DNA of 64,000 nt, taken from contig NZ_JPRO01000001.1 of assembly GCF_000737785.1 (NCBI RefSeq), positions 372,001 to 436,000 of the forward strand, read 5' to 3'. Below, piece after piece: positions 1-9,327 of the stretch. The notes under the pieces are model-generated. The model saw only the letters and a list, made by a program, of their open reading frames with translations. It searched no databases and was not told the DNA's origin. This stretch comes from Chryseobacterium luteum (lineage in GTDB: Bacteria; Bacteroidota; Bacteroidia; Flavobacteriales; Weeksellaceae). The stretch's first letter is position 1, and every line of letters begins with the position of its first letter. A program made the translations under genes and the position numbers.

Positions 1-1
1 T

Positions 2-1558
2 GATAATCAGAAGATCGTAGAAAAGATCAATTCCTTAAAAGCTGTTGAAATGCGGCTGGAATCTATTGAAGGAATTAAAAACAATATCGTTATCAACGAT
101 TCCTTTAATCTGGATCTGGATTCCCTGAAAACAGCCCTTCAGTTCCTGAATGAATATAAAAAATCTAAAAAATCTTTGGTTTTAACGGATATCGTAGGCG
201 TTAATTCCAATTCTGAAGAACTCTACGAAGAAGTTTCCGAACTGGTGAATGACCAGAATTTCGATTCAGTATTCCTTATCGGCGATGAAATATCAAATTT
301 TAGTGATTTATTTAAATCTAAAACTTCCACTTTCGTCAATACCCAGGAATTAATTGAAAGTAAACATCTTACAGAAATTGAAAACCAGATCATCCTGCTT
401 AAAGGAGCAAGAAAATTCGAGATCGAAAAGCTTAAAGATATTCTTGAACTCAGAAAGCACGATACCGTTCTGGAGATTAATCTGAATGCGATCCTTCATA
501 ACATCAACTATCACAAATCCCTGCTGAAGCCGGGAACGAAAATGATGGCGATGGTAAAAGCCAATGCTTACGGATTGGGCAGCTACGAAATTTCCGAATT
601 TTTACAGCATCATCACATTGATTATCTGGGTGTTGCCTATGCAGATGAAGGTATAGAACTCCGTAAAAAAGGAATTACCACTCCTATTGTGGTCATGAAT
701 CCTGAACAGCACAGCTATGAAGCCATCATTGAATATAACCTGGAACCTGAAATTTACAGTTTCAGGGTTTTAGATTTATTTTATGAGGCCGTTCAGAAAT
801 CCGGGTATGATAAAAAATACCCTATTCATATCAAAATTGAGACAGGGATGCACCGTCTTGGTTTTAAAGATTTTGAATTGGATGAGCTAAGTGAAGCTTT
901 AAATCATAAAAATGTAAAGGTTCAGAGCCTGTTCAGTCACTTATCCTCTTCCGATATGCCTGAAGAAAGGGAATTTACATTCAGGCAACTGGAGGTTTTT
1001 GAAAAGAATTCCAATTATCTTATCGAAAAGCTGGGCTACACCCCTATCCGGCATGTTCTGAATTCTTCCGGAATAACAAGTTATACTGAACATCAGTATG
1101 ATATGGTAAGAATAGGAATCGGAATGATCGGTGAATCACCATGCAGTGAAATACAAAAACAGCTTCAGTCTGTGGTAAGCTTTAAAACCGTAATTTCACA
1201 GATATCAACTGTTGATACCGGAGAGTCTGTAGGCTACAGCAGAAAATATAAACCTGATCATGCTGCAAGGATTGCTACAATTCCCGTAGGTTATGCAGAC
1301 GGGATCCCCAGACTGATAGGAAATCAGGTTGGAAATGTAGGAGTCAACAAAATACTGGCTCCTATTGTAGGAAATATCTGTATGGACATGATGATGATCA
1401 ATGTAGATCAGATTCCCTATGTAAAGGAAGGTGATACGGTCACCGTTTTTAATGCAAAACCAAGTTTAAAAGAATTCGCAGGCTACTGCAAAACGATAAC
1501 CTATGAAGTGTTAACCTCCATTTCGCCCCGGGTGAAACGGATTTATATAAAAGACTAG
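2..1558 (+). CDS. alr: MurF-alanine racemase fusion, 3' part (5' end outside window)
   Basis: The frame is open from base 2 with no stop, and the ATG at 50 lies inside the protein, so this is the 3' part of a longer gene. The first ~130 residues resemble the C-terminal domain of MurF (UDP-MurNAc-tripeptide:D-Ala-D-Ala ligase). The rest is a complete PLP-dependent alanine racemase, which makes D-alanine for peptidoglycan. Visible racemase marks are the PLP-lysine motif MVKANAYGLG (Lys codon at 557-559), the NSSGI segment, VRIGIGMIG and the catalytic-tyrosine motif VGYSRKY. The MurF-Alr fusion is usual in Bacteroidota, where full length is about 800 residues. It stops 2 bp before the patatin gene, which suggests cotranscription. 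Confidence 0.93.
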   Translation, partial: DNQKIVEKINSLKAVEMRLESIEGIKNNIVINDSFNLDLDSLKTALQFLNEYKKSKKSLVLTDIVGVNSNSEELYEEVSELVNDQNFDSVFLIGDEISNFSDLFKSKTSTFVNTQELIESKHLTEIENQIILLKGARKFEIEKLKDILELRKHDTVLEINLNAILHNINYHKSLLKPGTKMMAMVKANAYGLGSYEISEFLQHHHIDYLGVAYADEGIELRKKGITTPIVVMNPEQHSYEAIIEYNLEPEIYSFRVLDLFYEAVQKSGYDKKYPIHIKIETGMHRLGFKDFELDELSEALNHKNVKVQSLFSHLSSSDMPEEREFTFRQLEVFEKNSNYLIEKLGYTPIRHVLNSSGITSYTEHQYDMVRIGIGMIGESPCSEIQKQLQSVVSFKTVISQISTVDTGESVGYSRKYKPDHAARIATIPVGYADGIPRLIGNQVGNVGVNKILAPIVGNICMDMMMINVDQIPYVKEGDTVTVFNAKPSLKEFAGYCKTITYEVLTSISPRVKRIYIKD

Positions 1559-1560
1559 TT

Positions 1561-3717
1561 ATGAGAAAACTCCTGATCCTTCTCTTCGCATTCCAACTCC
1601 TGATGATCCATTCTCAAGTGAAAAAGGATCTGGTCATACCAAAAAATCCAAGAATCGGTCTTTCGCTTGCCGGGGGCGGTGCCAAAGGTTTTTCACACGT
1701 TGGAGTACTGAAGGTATTGGATTCATTGGGAGTAAAAATTGATTATATTTCCGGAACGAGTATGGGAGCTATTGTAGGCGGCCTGTATGCCTCAGGATAT
1801 TCCGGAAAAGAAATAGAGAAGATCGTAATGGATACCGATTTCTATTCCCTGATCATGGATCCCAAATCCAGACAGGAATCTTCTTTCTTTAATAAATCCG
1901 TGGATAAATATCTTTTATCCATTCCTCTGAAAAACGGAAAAATATCCCTACCCTCCTCTATAAGCTCAGGACAGAGAAATGTATATCTCCTGAAGGAACT
2001 TTTTAAAAATGTTTCCAATATTAATGATTTCTCCAAATTACCGATCCCTTTTATGTGTGTAGCCACCAATCTGGAAAGCGGCAACATGCAAATCTTTGAA
2101 AAGGGAGACCTCGTACAGTCAATTATGGCAAGCTCTGCATTTCCTTCCCTTATGGATCCTGTAAAAATAGGCGATAGTATTTATATAGACGGAGCGATGA
2201 CGGTAAACTACCCCTCAAAGCCTTTAAAGGACAAAGGAATTGATATCGTGATCGGCGTGGACCTTAACCAGGATTTATCAAAAAGAGAGGATTTAAACAA
2301 TATTATTTCGATCCTTAACCAGGTCATCGATTTTGGTATTAAGCGAGACACCAGGAAACAGTACAAATACACGGATATCAACATCAAGCCTAATCTTAAA
2401 GGGATGACTGCCACCAGCTACGATGACAAGAAAAAAATTCTCGACAGCGGTTATGTAGAAGGTATGAAATATACAGGAATACTCGATCAGCTTCCAAAAC
2501 GGCAGTTTGACCGTCTCAGAGAGCGTGTAAACCCAATATATTCCAATGTTTACAAAATAGACAGCATTTCATTGGACGGAGGCAGAATTTACGGTAAAAA
2601 CTACGTCTTAGGGAAAATGGGACTACGGCTCCCTTCTATGCAAACCTACGGCTCTATCAACAAAAAAATTGACAAGCTGGTTGCAACCAATAATTACCGC
2701 TTCATTAATTATGACATCATTCCGGAAAATGATGCCAGCTACCTTAAACTTTACGTTACAGAAGATGAAGCACGCCATTTCTTAAAAGTCGGACTGCACT
2801 ATGATGAAGTATTCAAGACAGGTCTTCTTCTTAATTATTCCGGAAAACGTCTTTTATTTAAAAATTCAAACCTTTCACTGGACGTTGTCATAGGTGATAA
2901 ACCAAGATATTATCTGAATTATTTTATCGATAACGGATATATTCCGGGCTTTGGTATTTATTCTTCCGGAATGAGCTTCGATCTGAAAAATGTAGACAAT
3001 AATATTGCGGATAAATGGGAATGGTTCCGGAATGAAGCCTTTATACAATCTGTCTGGAAAGATAAATTTGCCGTTGGCGGCGGAATAAGTCATGATTATT
3101 TCGGAGCGGAAATAAATGGCCAGCATGAACGCTATATGCGCTTTTTAAATCCTTATGTATTCTTAAAAAGTGATACCCAAAATGACAAAGACTTCCCTTC
3201 CCGTGGTATTTATATCAATGCAGAAGGTAAAGTAATCGATCTTTTGAAATCTGAGATTGAAAAAAGAATCATACAGGTAAAAGCAGATATCAGGATTAAT
3301 GTTCCTCTTTCAAAACAATTTTCCTATCGCCTTAATCTGTATGGCGGTGTTACAATTGGTGACGACCTTCCGGAATTTTACCAGTATAGGCTGGGTGGCG
3401 TTTTTGAGCAGAATATAATCAACTTCAAAGGTTTTGGAGGATTCTATTTTGCCCAGCTTAATGCCAATAACGTCGTTCTTATTTCCAATGATATTCAGTT
3501 TAAATTCAATAAAAACTATTTCCTAAGCGGGAATTTTAGCTTTGCCAATCTTTCGGATGATATTAATTTTGAAGATGCAGTTAAAGTAAATTATAGTTCA
3601 GTAGGACTTACTGCGGGATACAAATCTCCGTTCGGGCAGATTAAGATCAATTTTAGCCACTCACTTAAAAACAATCAAAAAGGCATATTCAGTGTTATTT
3701 TAGGACACTGGTTTTAA
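1561..3717 (+). CDS. Patatin-like phospholipase with outer-membrane barrel (type Vd-like)
   Basis: 718 residues with an N-terminal signal peptide (about 1-18). The patatin domain spans about residues 30-235. It shows the oxyanion loop GGGAKG (38-43), the nucleophile elbow GTSMG with Ser67, and the DGA motif carrying the catalytic Asp near residue 210. A POTRA-like stretch (about 330-400) and a BamA/Omp85-type beta-barrel follow to the C-terminus. This architecture is that of PlpD-type (type Vd) autotransporters. The likely role is lipid acyl hydrolysis at the outer membrane or cell surface; the substrate is unknown. It sits between alr and ybeY with 2- and 4-bp gaps, so an operon is likely. 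Confidence 0.85.
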   Translation: MRKLLILLFAFQLLMIHSQVKKDLVIPKNPRIGLSLAGGGAKGFSHVGVLKVLDSLGVKIDYISGTSMGAIVGGLYASGYSGKEIEKIVMDTDFYSLIMDPKSRQESSFFNKSVDKYLLSIPLKNGKISLPSSISSGQRNVYLLKELFKNVSNINDFSKLPIPFMCVATNLESGNMQIFEKGDLVQSIMASSAFPSLMDPVKIGDSIYIDGAMTVNYPSKPLKDKGIDIVIGVDLNQDLSKREDLNNIISILNQVIDFGIKRDTRKQYKYTDINIKPNLKGMTATSYDDKKKILDSGYVEGMKYTGILDQLPKRQFDRLRERVNPIYSNVYKIDSISLDGGRIYGKNYVLGKMGLRLPSMQTYGSINKKIDKLVATNNYRFINYDIIPENDASYLKLYVTEDEARHFLKVGLHYDEVFKTGLLLNYSGKRLLFKNSNLSLDVVIGDKPRYYLNYFIDNGYIPGFGIYSSGMSFDLKNVDNNIADKWEWFRNEAFIQSVWKDKFAVGGGISHDYFGAEINGQHERYMRFLNPYVFLKSDTQNDKDFPSRGIYINAEGKVIDLLKSEIEKRIIQVKADIRINVPLSKQFSYRLNLYGGVTIGDDLPEFYQYRLGGVFEQNIINFKGFGGFYFAQLNANNVVLISNDIQFKFNKNYFLSGNFSFANLSDDINFEDAVKVNYSSVGLTAGYKSPFGQIKINFSHSLKNNQKGIFSVILGHWF

Positions 3718-3721
3718 TACA

Positions 3722-4141
3722 ATGATACAATTCTTTTACGAAAATTTACAGGAATCTGTGAGTACAGATTATCAGAAATGGCTGGAAGATATTATTCTTT
3801 CAGAAGAAAAAAAACTAGGCGAAATCAATTATATTTTCTGTGATGACGAGTATCTGCTGAAGATCAACCAGGATTATCTGCAGCATGATTATTATACCGA
3901 TATCATCACTTTCGATTATGTAAAAGGGAAAACAATAAGCGGGGAGATTTTCGTATCTTTGCAACGAATTTCGGACAACTCCTCTACTCTGGCCAAGGAT
4001 TATGAAGAAGAATTAAAAAGGGTTCTTGCCCATGGTATCCTTCACCTTGCAGGGTACAAAGACAAGACGGAAGAGGAAGAGAAAGAGATGCGGAGAATGG
4101 AAGATCTTTATTTAGCTAAGTTTAAGGAATTGAATCCTTAA
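3722..4141 (+). CDS. ybeY: Endoribonuclease YbeY, rRNA maturation factor
   Basis: 139 residues, normal for YbeY, a single-strand metallo-endoribonuclease in 16S rRNA 3' maturation and ribosome quality control. The zinc motif is seen as HGILHLAGYKD, with His104, His108 and Asp114. The usual third ligand is His, and Asp at that place is the form I associate with Bacteroidota homologs. The acidic run after it (EEEEKEM) is also typical. It starts 4 bp after the patatin stop and is probably the last gene of that operon. Confidence 0.93.
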   Translation: MIQFFYENLQESVSTDYQKWLEDIILSEEKKLGEINYIFCDDEYLLKINQDYLQHDYYTDIITFDYVKGKTISGEIFVSLQRISDNSSTLAKDYEEELKRVLAHGILHLAGYKDKTEEEEKEMRRMEDLYLAKFKELNP

Positions 4142-4199
4142 TAAATTGAAGAATCACTTAAAGAATAATATGTAAAGTATTCAATTATAGCAACAATAA

Positions 4200-4216
4200 A
4201 CGCTCATGTGGAGCGT
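4200..4216 (+). other. Short GC-rich hairpin after ybeY
   Basis: A 6-bp perfect stem (ACGCTC / GAGCGT) with a 5-base loop lies 58 bp after ybeY. No T-tract follows, so a terminator role is doubtful. It lies just before the first parS palindrome. Confidence 0.3.
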
Positions 4217-4220
4217 ATTC

Positions 4221-4252
4221 TCTATAAATGTTTCACGTGAAACATTTATAGA
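4221..4252. promoter_or_regulatory. parS centromere site, upstream of mnmG
   Basis: A perfect 32-bp palindrome whose 16-bp core at 4229-4244 is TGTTTCACGTGAAACA. This is identical to the consensus parS bound by ParB, which nucleates the partition complex near the replication origin. The perfect symmetry continues eight bases on each side of the core. It lies in the 150-bp gap before mnmG, and a second copy follows mnmG. Confidence 0.9.
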
Positions 4253-4291
4253 AAACAGTATAATTAAAGGCTTTAAATAAGCAATATAAAA

Positions 4292-6154
4292 ATGATTTCA
4301 GATATATATGATGTAATTGTAGTAGGTGCCGGACATGCAGGTTGTGAAGCCGCTGCTGCCGCTGCGAACCTTGGTTCAAAGACCCTGCTTCTTACAATGA
4401 ATATGCAGACCATCGGACAGATGAGCTGCAACCCGGCAATGGGAGGAATCGCAAAAGGACAGATCGTAAGAGAGATTGATGCTATGGGAGGATACTCCGG
4501 AATTGTAGCAGATAAATCCGCCATCCAGTTCAAAATGCTGAACCTTTCCAAAGGCCCCGCGATGTGGTCTCCAAGAACCCAAAACGACAGAATGCTTTTT
4601 GCAGAAGAATGGAGACTCGCTTTAGAAAATACACCCAATCTTGATTTCTTTCAGGATATGGTGAAACAGCTTATTGTAGAAAATAATCAGGTAACCGGAG
4701 TTATTACTTCTTTAGGAATTGAGATTAAAAGTAAATCGGTTGTTTTGACCAACGGAACATTTCTTAATGGATTAATTCATGTTGGAGATAAACAACTAGG
4801 CGGTGGAAGAATGGGCGAACCCAGAGCATTCGGAATTACTGAACAATTGGTAGGTTTAGGTTTTGAAGCCGGAAGAATGAAAACAGGAACCCCTCCCCGT
4901 GTAGACGGAAGAAGTCTTGATTATTCTAAAATGGAAGAACAGAAAGGAGATGAAAATCCTCAAAAGTTCAGCTATACGGATACTCCGAAATTAGTAAAAC
5001 AACTAAGTTGTCATATCGTTTATACCAATGAAACGGTACATGATATTTTACGTGAAGGTTTCGACAGAAGCCCAATGTTCAATGGTACGATCCAGAGCTT
5101 AGGACCAAGATACTGTCCAAGTATTGAAGATAAGATCAACCGTTTTGCAGAAAGAACAAGACACCAGCTTTTTGTAGAACCGGAAGGATGGAAAACTGTT
5201 GAGATCTACGTAAACGGATTCAGCTCTTCTCTTCCGGAAGACGTACAGCTCAAAGCCATGAAGCATATTCCCGGTTTTGAAAATGTAAAAGTATTCCGTC
5301 CAGGCTACGCTATTGAGTATGATTACTTCCCTCCTACCCAGTTAAAGCATACCCTTGAAACAAAACTGATCGGTAATTTATATTTTGCAGGACAGATCAA
5401 CGGAACTACAGGATATGAAGAAGCTGCAGGGCAAGGATTAATCGCCGGAATCAATGCCCACAATAAAGTACACGGAAAAGAAGATTTTATTCTGAACAGA
5501 GATGAAGCTTATATCGGAGTATTAATCGACGATTTGATTACAAAAGGAACTGAAGAGCCTTATAGAATGTTCACTTCCCGTGCAGAATACAGGCTTTTAT
5601 TAAGACAGGACAATGCAGATATCAGACTAACCGAGAAAGCGTACCATTTAGGTCTTGCCACAGAAGACAGATTAAGGAAAGTTGAAACGAAAATAGCTAA
5701 GAGTCAGGAACTTGAAGAGTTTTTAAGAGAAACTTCTTTAAAACCGGGTATTATCAATCCGATATTGGAAACCATTGAAAGTAACCCTGTAGATCAGGCT
5801 TACAGAGCGGCACAGTTCCTTACCAGACCGAATATTACATTGGAAAAACTTGATACTATTGATGCCATCAGAGAATTTTCTTCAAAATATGATGATGAAG
5901 TAAGAGAACAGGCAGAAATCAATATCAAATACAAAGGCTATATTGAAAAGGAAAAAGAAAACGTAGCAAAACTTAACCGTCTGGAAAATATAAAAATTCC
6001 GGAAGATTTTGATTATAAAAGTCTTTCCAGTCTTTCTTCAGAGGCAAAACAGAAAATGTCCAATGTAAGACCGAAAACTATTGCACAGGCAGGCAGGATC
6101 AGTGGTGTTTCTCCTGCCGATATAAACGTTTTACTGGTGTATATAGGACGTTAA
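4292..6154 (+). CDS. mnmG: tRNA uridine-5-carboxymethylaminomethyl modification enzyme MnmG
   Basis: 620 residues, full length for MnmG/GidA. With MnmE and an FAD cofactor it builds the (carboxymethyl)aminomethyl group at C5 of wobble U34 in several tRNAs. The N-terminal Rossmann motif is [12 protein letters not shown] (about 10-21). Family signatures [12 protein letters not shown] and [16 protein letters not shown] are intact, and the helical C-terminal domain is complete. The gene stands alone, framed by two parS sites. In many bacteria gidA/mnmG lies near the origin, which fits the candidate origin about 3 kb downstream. Confidence 0.97.
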   Translation: MISDIYDVIVVGAGHAGCEAAAAAANLGSKTLLLTMNMQTIGQMSCNPAMGGIAKGQIVREIDAMGGYSGIVADKSAIQFKMLNLSKGPAMWSPRTQNDRMLFAEEWRLALENTPNLDFFQDMVKQLIVENNQVTGVITSLGIEIKSKSVVLTNGTFLNGLIHVGDKQLGGGRMGEPRAFGITEQLVGLGFEAGRMKTGTPPRVDGRSLDYSKMEEQKGDENPQKFSYTDTPKLVKQLSCHIVYTNETVHDILREGFDRSPMFNGTIQSLGPRYCPSIEDKINRFAERTRHQLFVEPEGWKTVEIYVNGFSSSLPEDVQLKAMKHIPGFENVKVFRPGYAIEYDYFPPTQLKHTLETKLIGNLYFAGQINGTTGYEEAAGQGLIAGINAHNKVHGKEDFILNRDEAYIGVLIDDLITKGTEEPYRMFTSRAEYRLLLRQDNADIRLTEKAYHLGLATEDRLRKVETKIAKSQELEEFLRETSLKPGIINPILETIESNPVDQAYRAAQFLTRPNITLEKLDTIDAIREFSSKYDDEVREQAEINIKYKGYIEKEKENVAKLNRLENIKIPEDFDYKSLSSLSSEAKQKMSNVRPKTIAQAGRISGVSPADINVLLVYIGR

Positions 6155-6159
6155 ATCAA

Positions 6160-6181
6160 AAATGTTTCACGTGAAACATTT
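6160..6181. promoter_or_regulatory. parS centromere site, downstream of mnmG
   Basis: The 16-bp core TGTTTCACGTGAAACA at 6163-6178 is identical to the copy upstream of mnmG and symmetric for three more bases on each side. The outer flanks differ from the first copy, so it is not part of a longer duplicated segment. It begins 5 bp after the mnmG stop. Confidence 0.9.
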
Positions 6182-6270
6182 GTAAATTAAAAGCAGAAAT
6201 TAAGGTATTTATAAGCGTTGAATTTTAAACAGTAAATGCCTTAATTTTAAAATATCAAGTTATTAATTCA

Positions 6271-7092
6271 ATGAGAATAAAGGATCATTTTCTTTCGCAG
6301 GAAATATTTGAAATTAAGGAAACGGAAACCAAAGGAGTTTTCAAGACCTCCCCTATTCCATCCAATATTTCCAAATATTATGAAAGCGAAGATTATATTT
6401 CCCATCATCAGGATTCAGGAAGTTTTAAAGAAAAACTTTATAAATTCTTACAGTCATTTAATCTGCAATACAAAAAAAATATCCTGGCAGACAGAATTAA
6501 AAAAGGATCTAAGGTTCTTGACTATGGCTGCGGAGCCGGAGAATTTGTAAAATATATAGAAAACGATTTTGAAACTTTCGGTTTTGAGCCTGATGCCGAT
6601 GCTAGAAAAGCAGCACTTAACAAAATATCCAAAGCAACAGTAATTGATAATATCCAGATTATTGAGGACCAAAGTCTGGATGCTATAACTTTATGGCATG
6701 TTTTTGAGCATGTAGAAAACCAGGATGAAATGCTGGAAATTTTTCACAGAAAATTAAAAAATAAAGGACTTCTTATAATTGCTGTTCCCAATCCTACTTC
6801 CTATGATGCAAAACATTACAAAGAATATTGGGCAGCTTACGATGTACCGAGACATATTTATCATTTCTCTAAAAATGGTATGGAAAATTTAATTTCAAAG
6901 AAACCGGATTGGAAAATGAGAAAAATAAAACCTTTAGTCCTTGATTCCTTCTATATCTCTATGTTGAGCGAAAAATACAAAAAATCACCCATTTTTTGGC
7001 TAAAAGCAATGATCTACGGAACGATTTCGAACATAAAGGCGCTTTTTTCGAACGAATTTTCAAGTTTGATATATATTATCGAAAAAAGATAG
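6271..7092 (+). CDS. Class I SAM-dependent methyltransferase
   Basis: 273 residues. The SAM-binding motif I is VLDYGCGAGEFV (about 87-98), followed by FGFEPD (motif II) and ITLWHVFEHV (motif IV, UbiG-like), then VPNP. The N-terminal ~70 residues carry a YYESEDYISHH segment seen in methyltransferases that act in surface-polysaccharide or lipid pathways. The substrate cannot be read from the sequence. It stands alone after the mnmG/parS block and is closed by a strong terminator. Confidence 0.75.
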   Translation: MRIKDHFLSQEIFEIKETETKGVFKTSPIPSNISKYYESEDYISHHQDSGSFKEKLYKFLQSFNLQYKKNILADRIKKGSKVLDYGCGAGEFVKYIENDFETFGFEPDADARKAALNKISKATVIDNIQIIEDQSLDAITLWHVFEHVENQDEMLEIFHRKLKNKGLLIIAVPNPTSYDAKHYKEYWAAYDVPRHIYHFSKNGMENLISKKPDWKMRKIKPLVLDSFYISMLSEKYKKSPIFWLKAMIYGTISNIKALFSNEFSSLIYIIEKR

Positions 7093-7150
7093 AAAATGGA
7101 TTTTTAAGCTATTTCTGAAGGTCAATTTTCATCAATTTCGAGATAAAAAA

Positions 7151-7182
7151 CAAAAACCCGGGAAAATTTTCCCGGGTTTTTG
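7151..7182 (+). terminator. Rho-independent terminator after the methyltransferase gene
   Basis: Perfect inverted repeat: CAAAAACCCGGGAAAA pairs with TTTTCCCGGGTTTTTG. It has a GC-rich CCCGGG core and a terminal T-run, and starts 58 bp past the stop codon. Confidence 0.85.
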
Positions 7183-7305
7183 TTTTCATTTATGCAAAAT
7201 AAAAATTAGAAACTGTTAAGAATTGACTTCCTCTGCTCCATTCCATATAAATCAAAATGATTTTCATAATTGAGCATTTCCTAAAAAGAACCTCAAATTA
7301 TAAAA

Positions 7306-7333
7306 TTGAAATTGTATGATCATACAATTTCAA
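7306..7333. repeat. 28-bp perfect palindrome
   Basis: The arms TTGAAATTGTATGA and TCATACAATTTCAA meet with no loop. Lack of loop and T-tract argues against a terminator, and the form suggests a protein-binding site. It lies between convergent genes, about 1.5 kb from the candidate origin. Confidence 0.6.
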
Positions 7334-7533
7334 AACTCAAATATTAATCTAAAAAAAGTCACTTGAAAAATCCTATCAAGAAATTTCAAAATATCTAATC
7401 TGGATATTTTAGTATAAAACTAAGATTCACAAAAAACTACAAATATTCATAACTTTAAAAAACCAGAAACTGATAATGATTTTTTAAAACATGAGTTATT
7501 TTAAAATATAAAAAGTCTCTTGATAATTAAAAT

Positions 7534-7561
7534 AAAAAAAGACCGTCAGTAGTGACGGTCT
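7534..7561 (-). terminator. Rho-independent terminator of pgk
   Basis: The stem GACCGTCA/TGACGGTC has a 4-base loop. Read on the minus strand it is followed by a run of T (the seven A at 7534-7540). It begins about 20 bp after the pgk stop. Confidence 0.85.
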
Positions 7562-7582
7562 CTTATATAAAAGATTTAAATA

Positions 7583-8773
7583 TTATTTATTGATAGCAGC
7601 AATTCCCGGAAGTTCCAAACCTTCCAGACTTTCAAGCATCGCTCCTCCTCCTGTAGAAACATAACTTACTTTTTCATCATAACCGAACTGCTTTACAAAA
7701 GCAACACTGTCACCACCTCCTACTAAAGAGAAAGCTCCTAGTTTTGTTGCTTCAGCAATGCTGTCTCCCAAAGCAACTGTTCCGCCTGAAAAGTTTGACA
7801 TTTCAAAAACTCCGATCGGTCCGTTCCAAAGAATTGTTCTTGAATTAAGAAGCACATCATTGAACTGGTCTCTCGATTTATGACCTGCATCAAGTCCCAT
7901 CCATCCTTCAGGGATAGAATAGATATCCGACTCTTTTCTTTCAGCATCGTTATTGAAAGCTTCCGCAATGATAACATCTGAAGGAAGATATACTTTAACA
8001 TTATTTTCTTTAGCCTTACCTAAGATCTCAAGGGCCAAAGGAAGCTTATCCTCTTCTACCAGTGAGTTCCCGATTTTTCCGCCTAAAGCTTTAATAAAAG
8101 TAAATGCCATACCTCCACCAATGATCAGATTATCTATGGCCGGAAGTATATTTTCTATAATGGTAATTTTAGTTGAAACTTTAGAACCCCCAAGTATCGC
8201 AGTCACAGGCTTTTCTCCTTTCCTCAAAACTCTATCAATCGCCTGAAGTTCTTTAGCCATCAGTAAACCGAAAAATTTAGTTGATTCAAAATACTGAGCT
8301 ATAACTGCTGTAGAAGCGTGTGCTCTGTGAGCTGTACCGAATGCATCATTCACAAAAGCATCTCCAAGTTTTGAAAGCTTTTCAGCAAATCCTGCGTCAC
8401 CCTTTTCCTCTTCATTGTGAAAACGAAGATTTTCCAACAATAAGATTTCACCAGGCTGAAGTTCAGAAGCAGCTTTTTCAGCCTTTTCTCCGATACACTC
8501 ATCTACAAACTTAACTTCTTTTCCTAAAACAGCGGAAACTTCATTTACAATATGCTTAAGAGAGAATTCATCTTTTACCTCGCCTTTCGGTCTCCCAAGA
8601 TGGGTCATTAAAATTACAGAACCTCCGTCATTAAGAATTTTTTCAACCGTAGGTTTTACAGCCGATATTCTTGTATTATCTGTCACTTTAAGCTGATCAT
8701 CCTGCGGAACATTGAAGTCCACTCTTACCAGAGCTTTCTTGTCTTTAAAATTGAAATCATTGATTGTTTTCAT
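7583..8773 (-). CDS. pgk: Phosphoglycerate kinase
   Basis: 396 residues, full length. It catalyses 1,3-bisphosphoglycerate + ADP to 3-phosphoglycerate + ATP in glycolysis. Seen are the N-terminal [10 protein letters not shown] motif, the substrate-binding HLGRPKG region, the GGSKVSTK segment, and the C-terminal nucleotide-binding [10 protein letters not shown] and STGGGAMLE. It has its own promoter element and terminator. Its coding strand is clearly G-rich over C (for example 5 G/19 C on the plus strand at 7621-7680). This fits leading-strand placement on the left side of an origin at about 9 kb. Confidence 0.97.
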   Translation of the reverse strand: MKTINDFNFKDKKALVRVDFNVPQDDQLKVTDNTRISAVKPTVEKILNDGGSVILMTHLGRPKGEVKDEFSLKHIVNEVSAVLGKEVKFVDECIGEKAEKAASELQPGEILLLENLRFHNEEEKGDAGFAEKLSKLGDAFVNDAFGTAHRAHASTAVIAQYFESTKFFGLLMAKELQAIDRVLRKGEKPVTAILGGSKVSTKITIIENILPAIDNLIIGGGMAFTFIKALGGKIGNSLVEEDKLPLALEILGKAKENNVKVYLPSDVIIAEAFNNDAERKESDIYSIPEGWMGLDAGHKSRDQFNDVLLNSRTILWNGPIGVFEMSNFSGGTVALGDSIAEATKLGAFSLVGGGDSVAFVKQFGYDEKVSYVSTGGGAMLESLEGLELPGIAAINK

Positions 8774-9327
8774 AAATATCTTTGAATTTTCGTTTCACAA
8801 ATGTAAGCTTTTAAACATTTTCAAAGGAACCAATAAAACAAAACTTTTTGAAAACTTTCCCCCAACCCAATCACCCACTAATCAACAATTTTTTCTCTTT
8901 ATAAGAAAAGAATAATGTAGTTGTTGTTGAGTATTGTTAGTTTCGGGGATAAGTTTTATCAAAATAATTGGTAACAAATAATTTTTATTCAATTCATATT
9001 TAATTCACATTGTAATATCTTGTAAATCTGCCTTTTCACAGACTTATCAACAGATGTGGGTAACTTTGCCATAAAGCGATTATTAGTTATTTAATTATGG
9101 AAAAACTTTGGATTAAGTGGAGAGAACATTTTGAAAGTTGTGGTTAAAATTTTCAAATACATTTCCCATTACGAAATAAATTCATCTTTAAAAATAGAAA
9201 GTTGGAAAAAGTTTTCCACAGTTATTCACATACCTCTTCACAAATTACTAGGGATTAACTAACAGACTTTGTTATTATTCTTACCTTTGTCATGAAATAA
9301 AATCTAAAAAGACTTAATACAAGTATT
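8774..9327. other. Candidate chromosomal replication origin (oriC)
   Basis: A 554-bp gap between diverging pgk and rpiB. It holds several DnaA-box-like 9-mers: TTATTCACA (9222-9230, matches TTATNCACA), TTTTCCACA (9212-9220), TTATCAACA (9044-9052) and, on the other strand, TTACCCACA (9055-9063). TTTTCACA (9033-9040) and TCTTCACA (9235-9242) are weaker. A very AT-rich tract at about 8950-9020 could unwind. Plus-strand composition flips inside it: 3 G/19 C at 8821-8880, then 10 G/4 C at 8881-8940. The two parS sites lie 3-5 kb away. dnaA itself is not in the window. Confidence 0.5.
8798..8805 (-). promoter_or_regulatory. -7 promoter element of pgk
   Basis: On the minus strand this reads TACATTTG, a match to the Bacteroidota -7 element TAnnTTTG, 24 bp before the pgk start codon. 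A TTTG about 16 bp further upstream could be the -33 element. Confidence 0.5.

Larger units (their letters stand above)
7093..7582. other. 490-bp AT-rich gap with two terminators and a palindrome
   Basis: No plausible gene. It holds the methyltransferase terminator, a 28-bp perfect palindrome and the pgk terminator, each listed separately. The plus strand has more C than G here: hand counts give 3 G/11 C at 7321-7380 and 4 G/8 C at 7381-7440. Confidence 0.6.
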
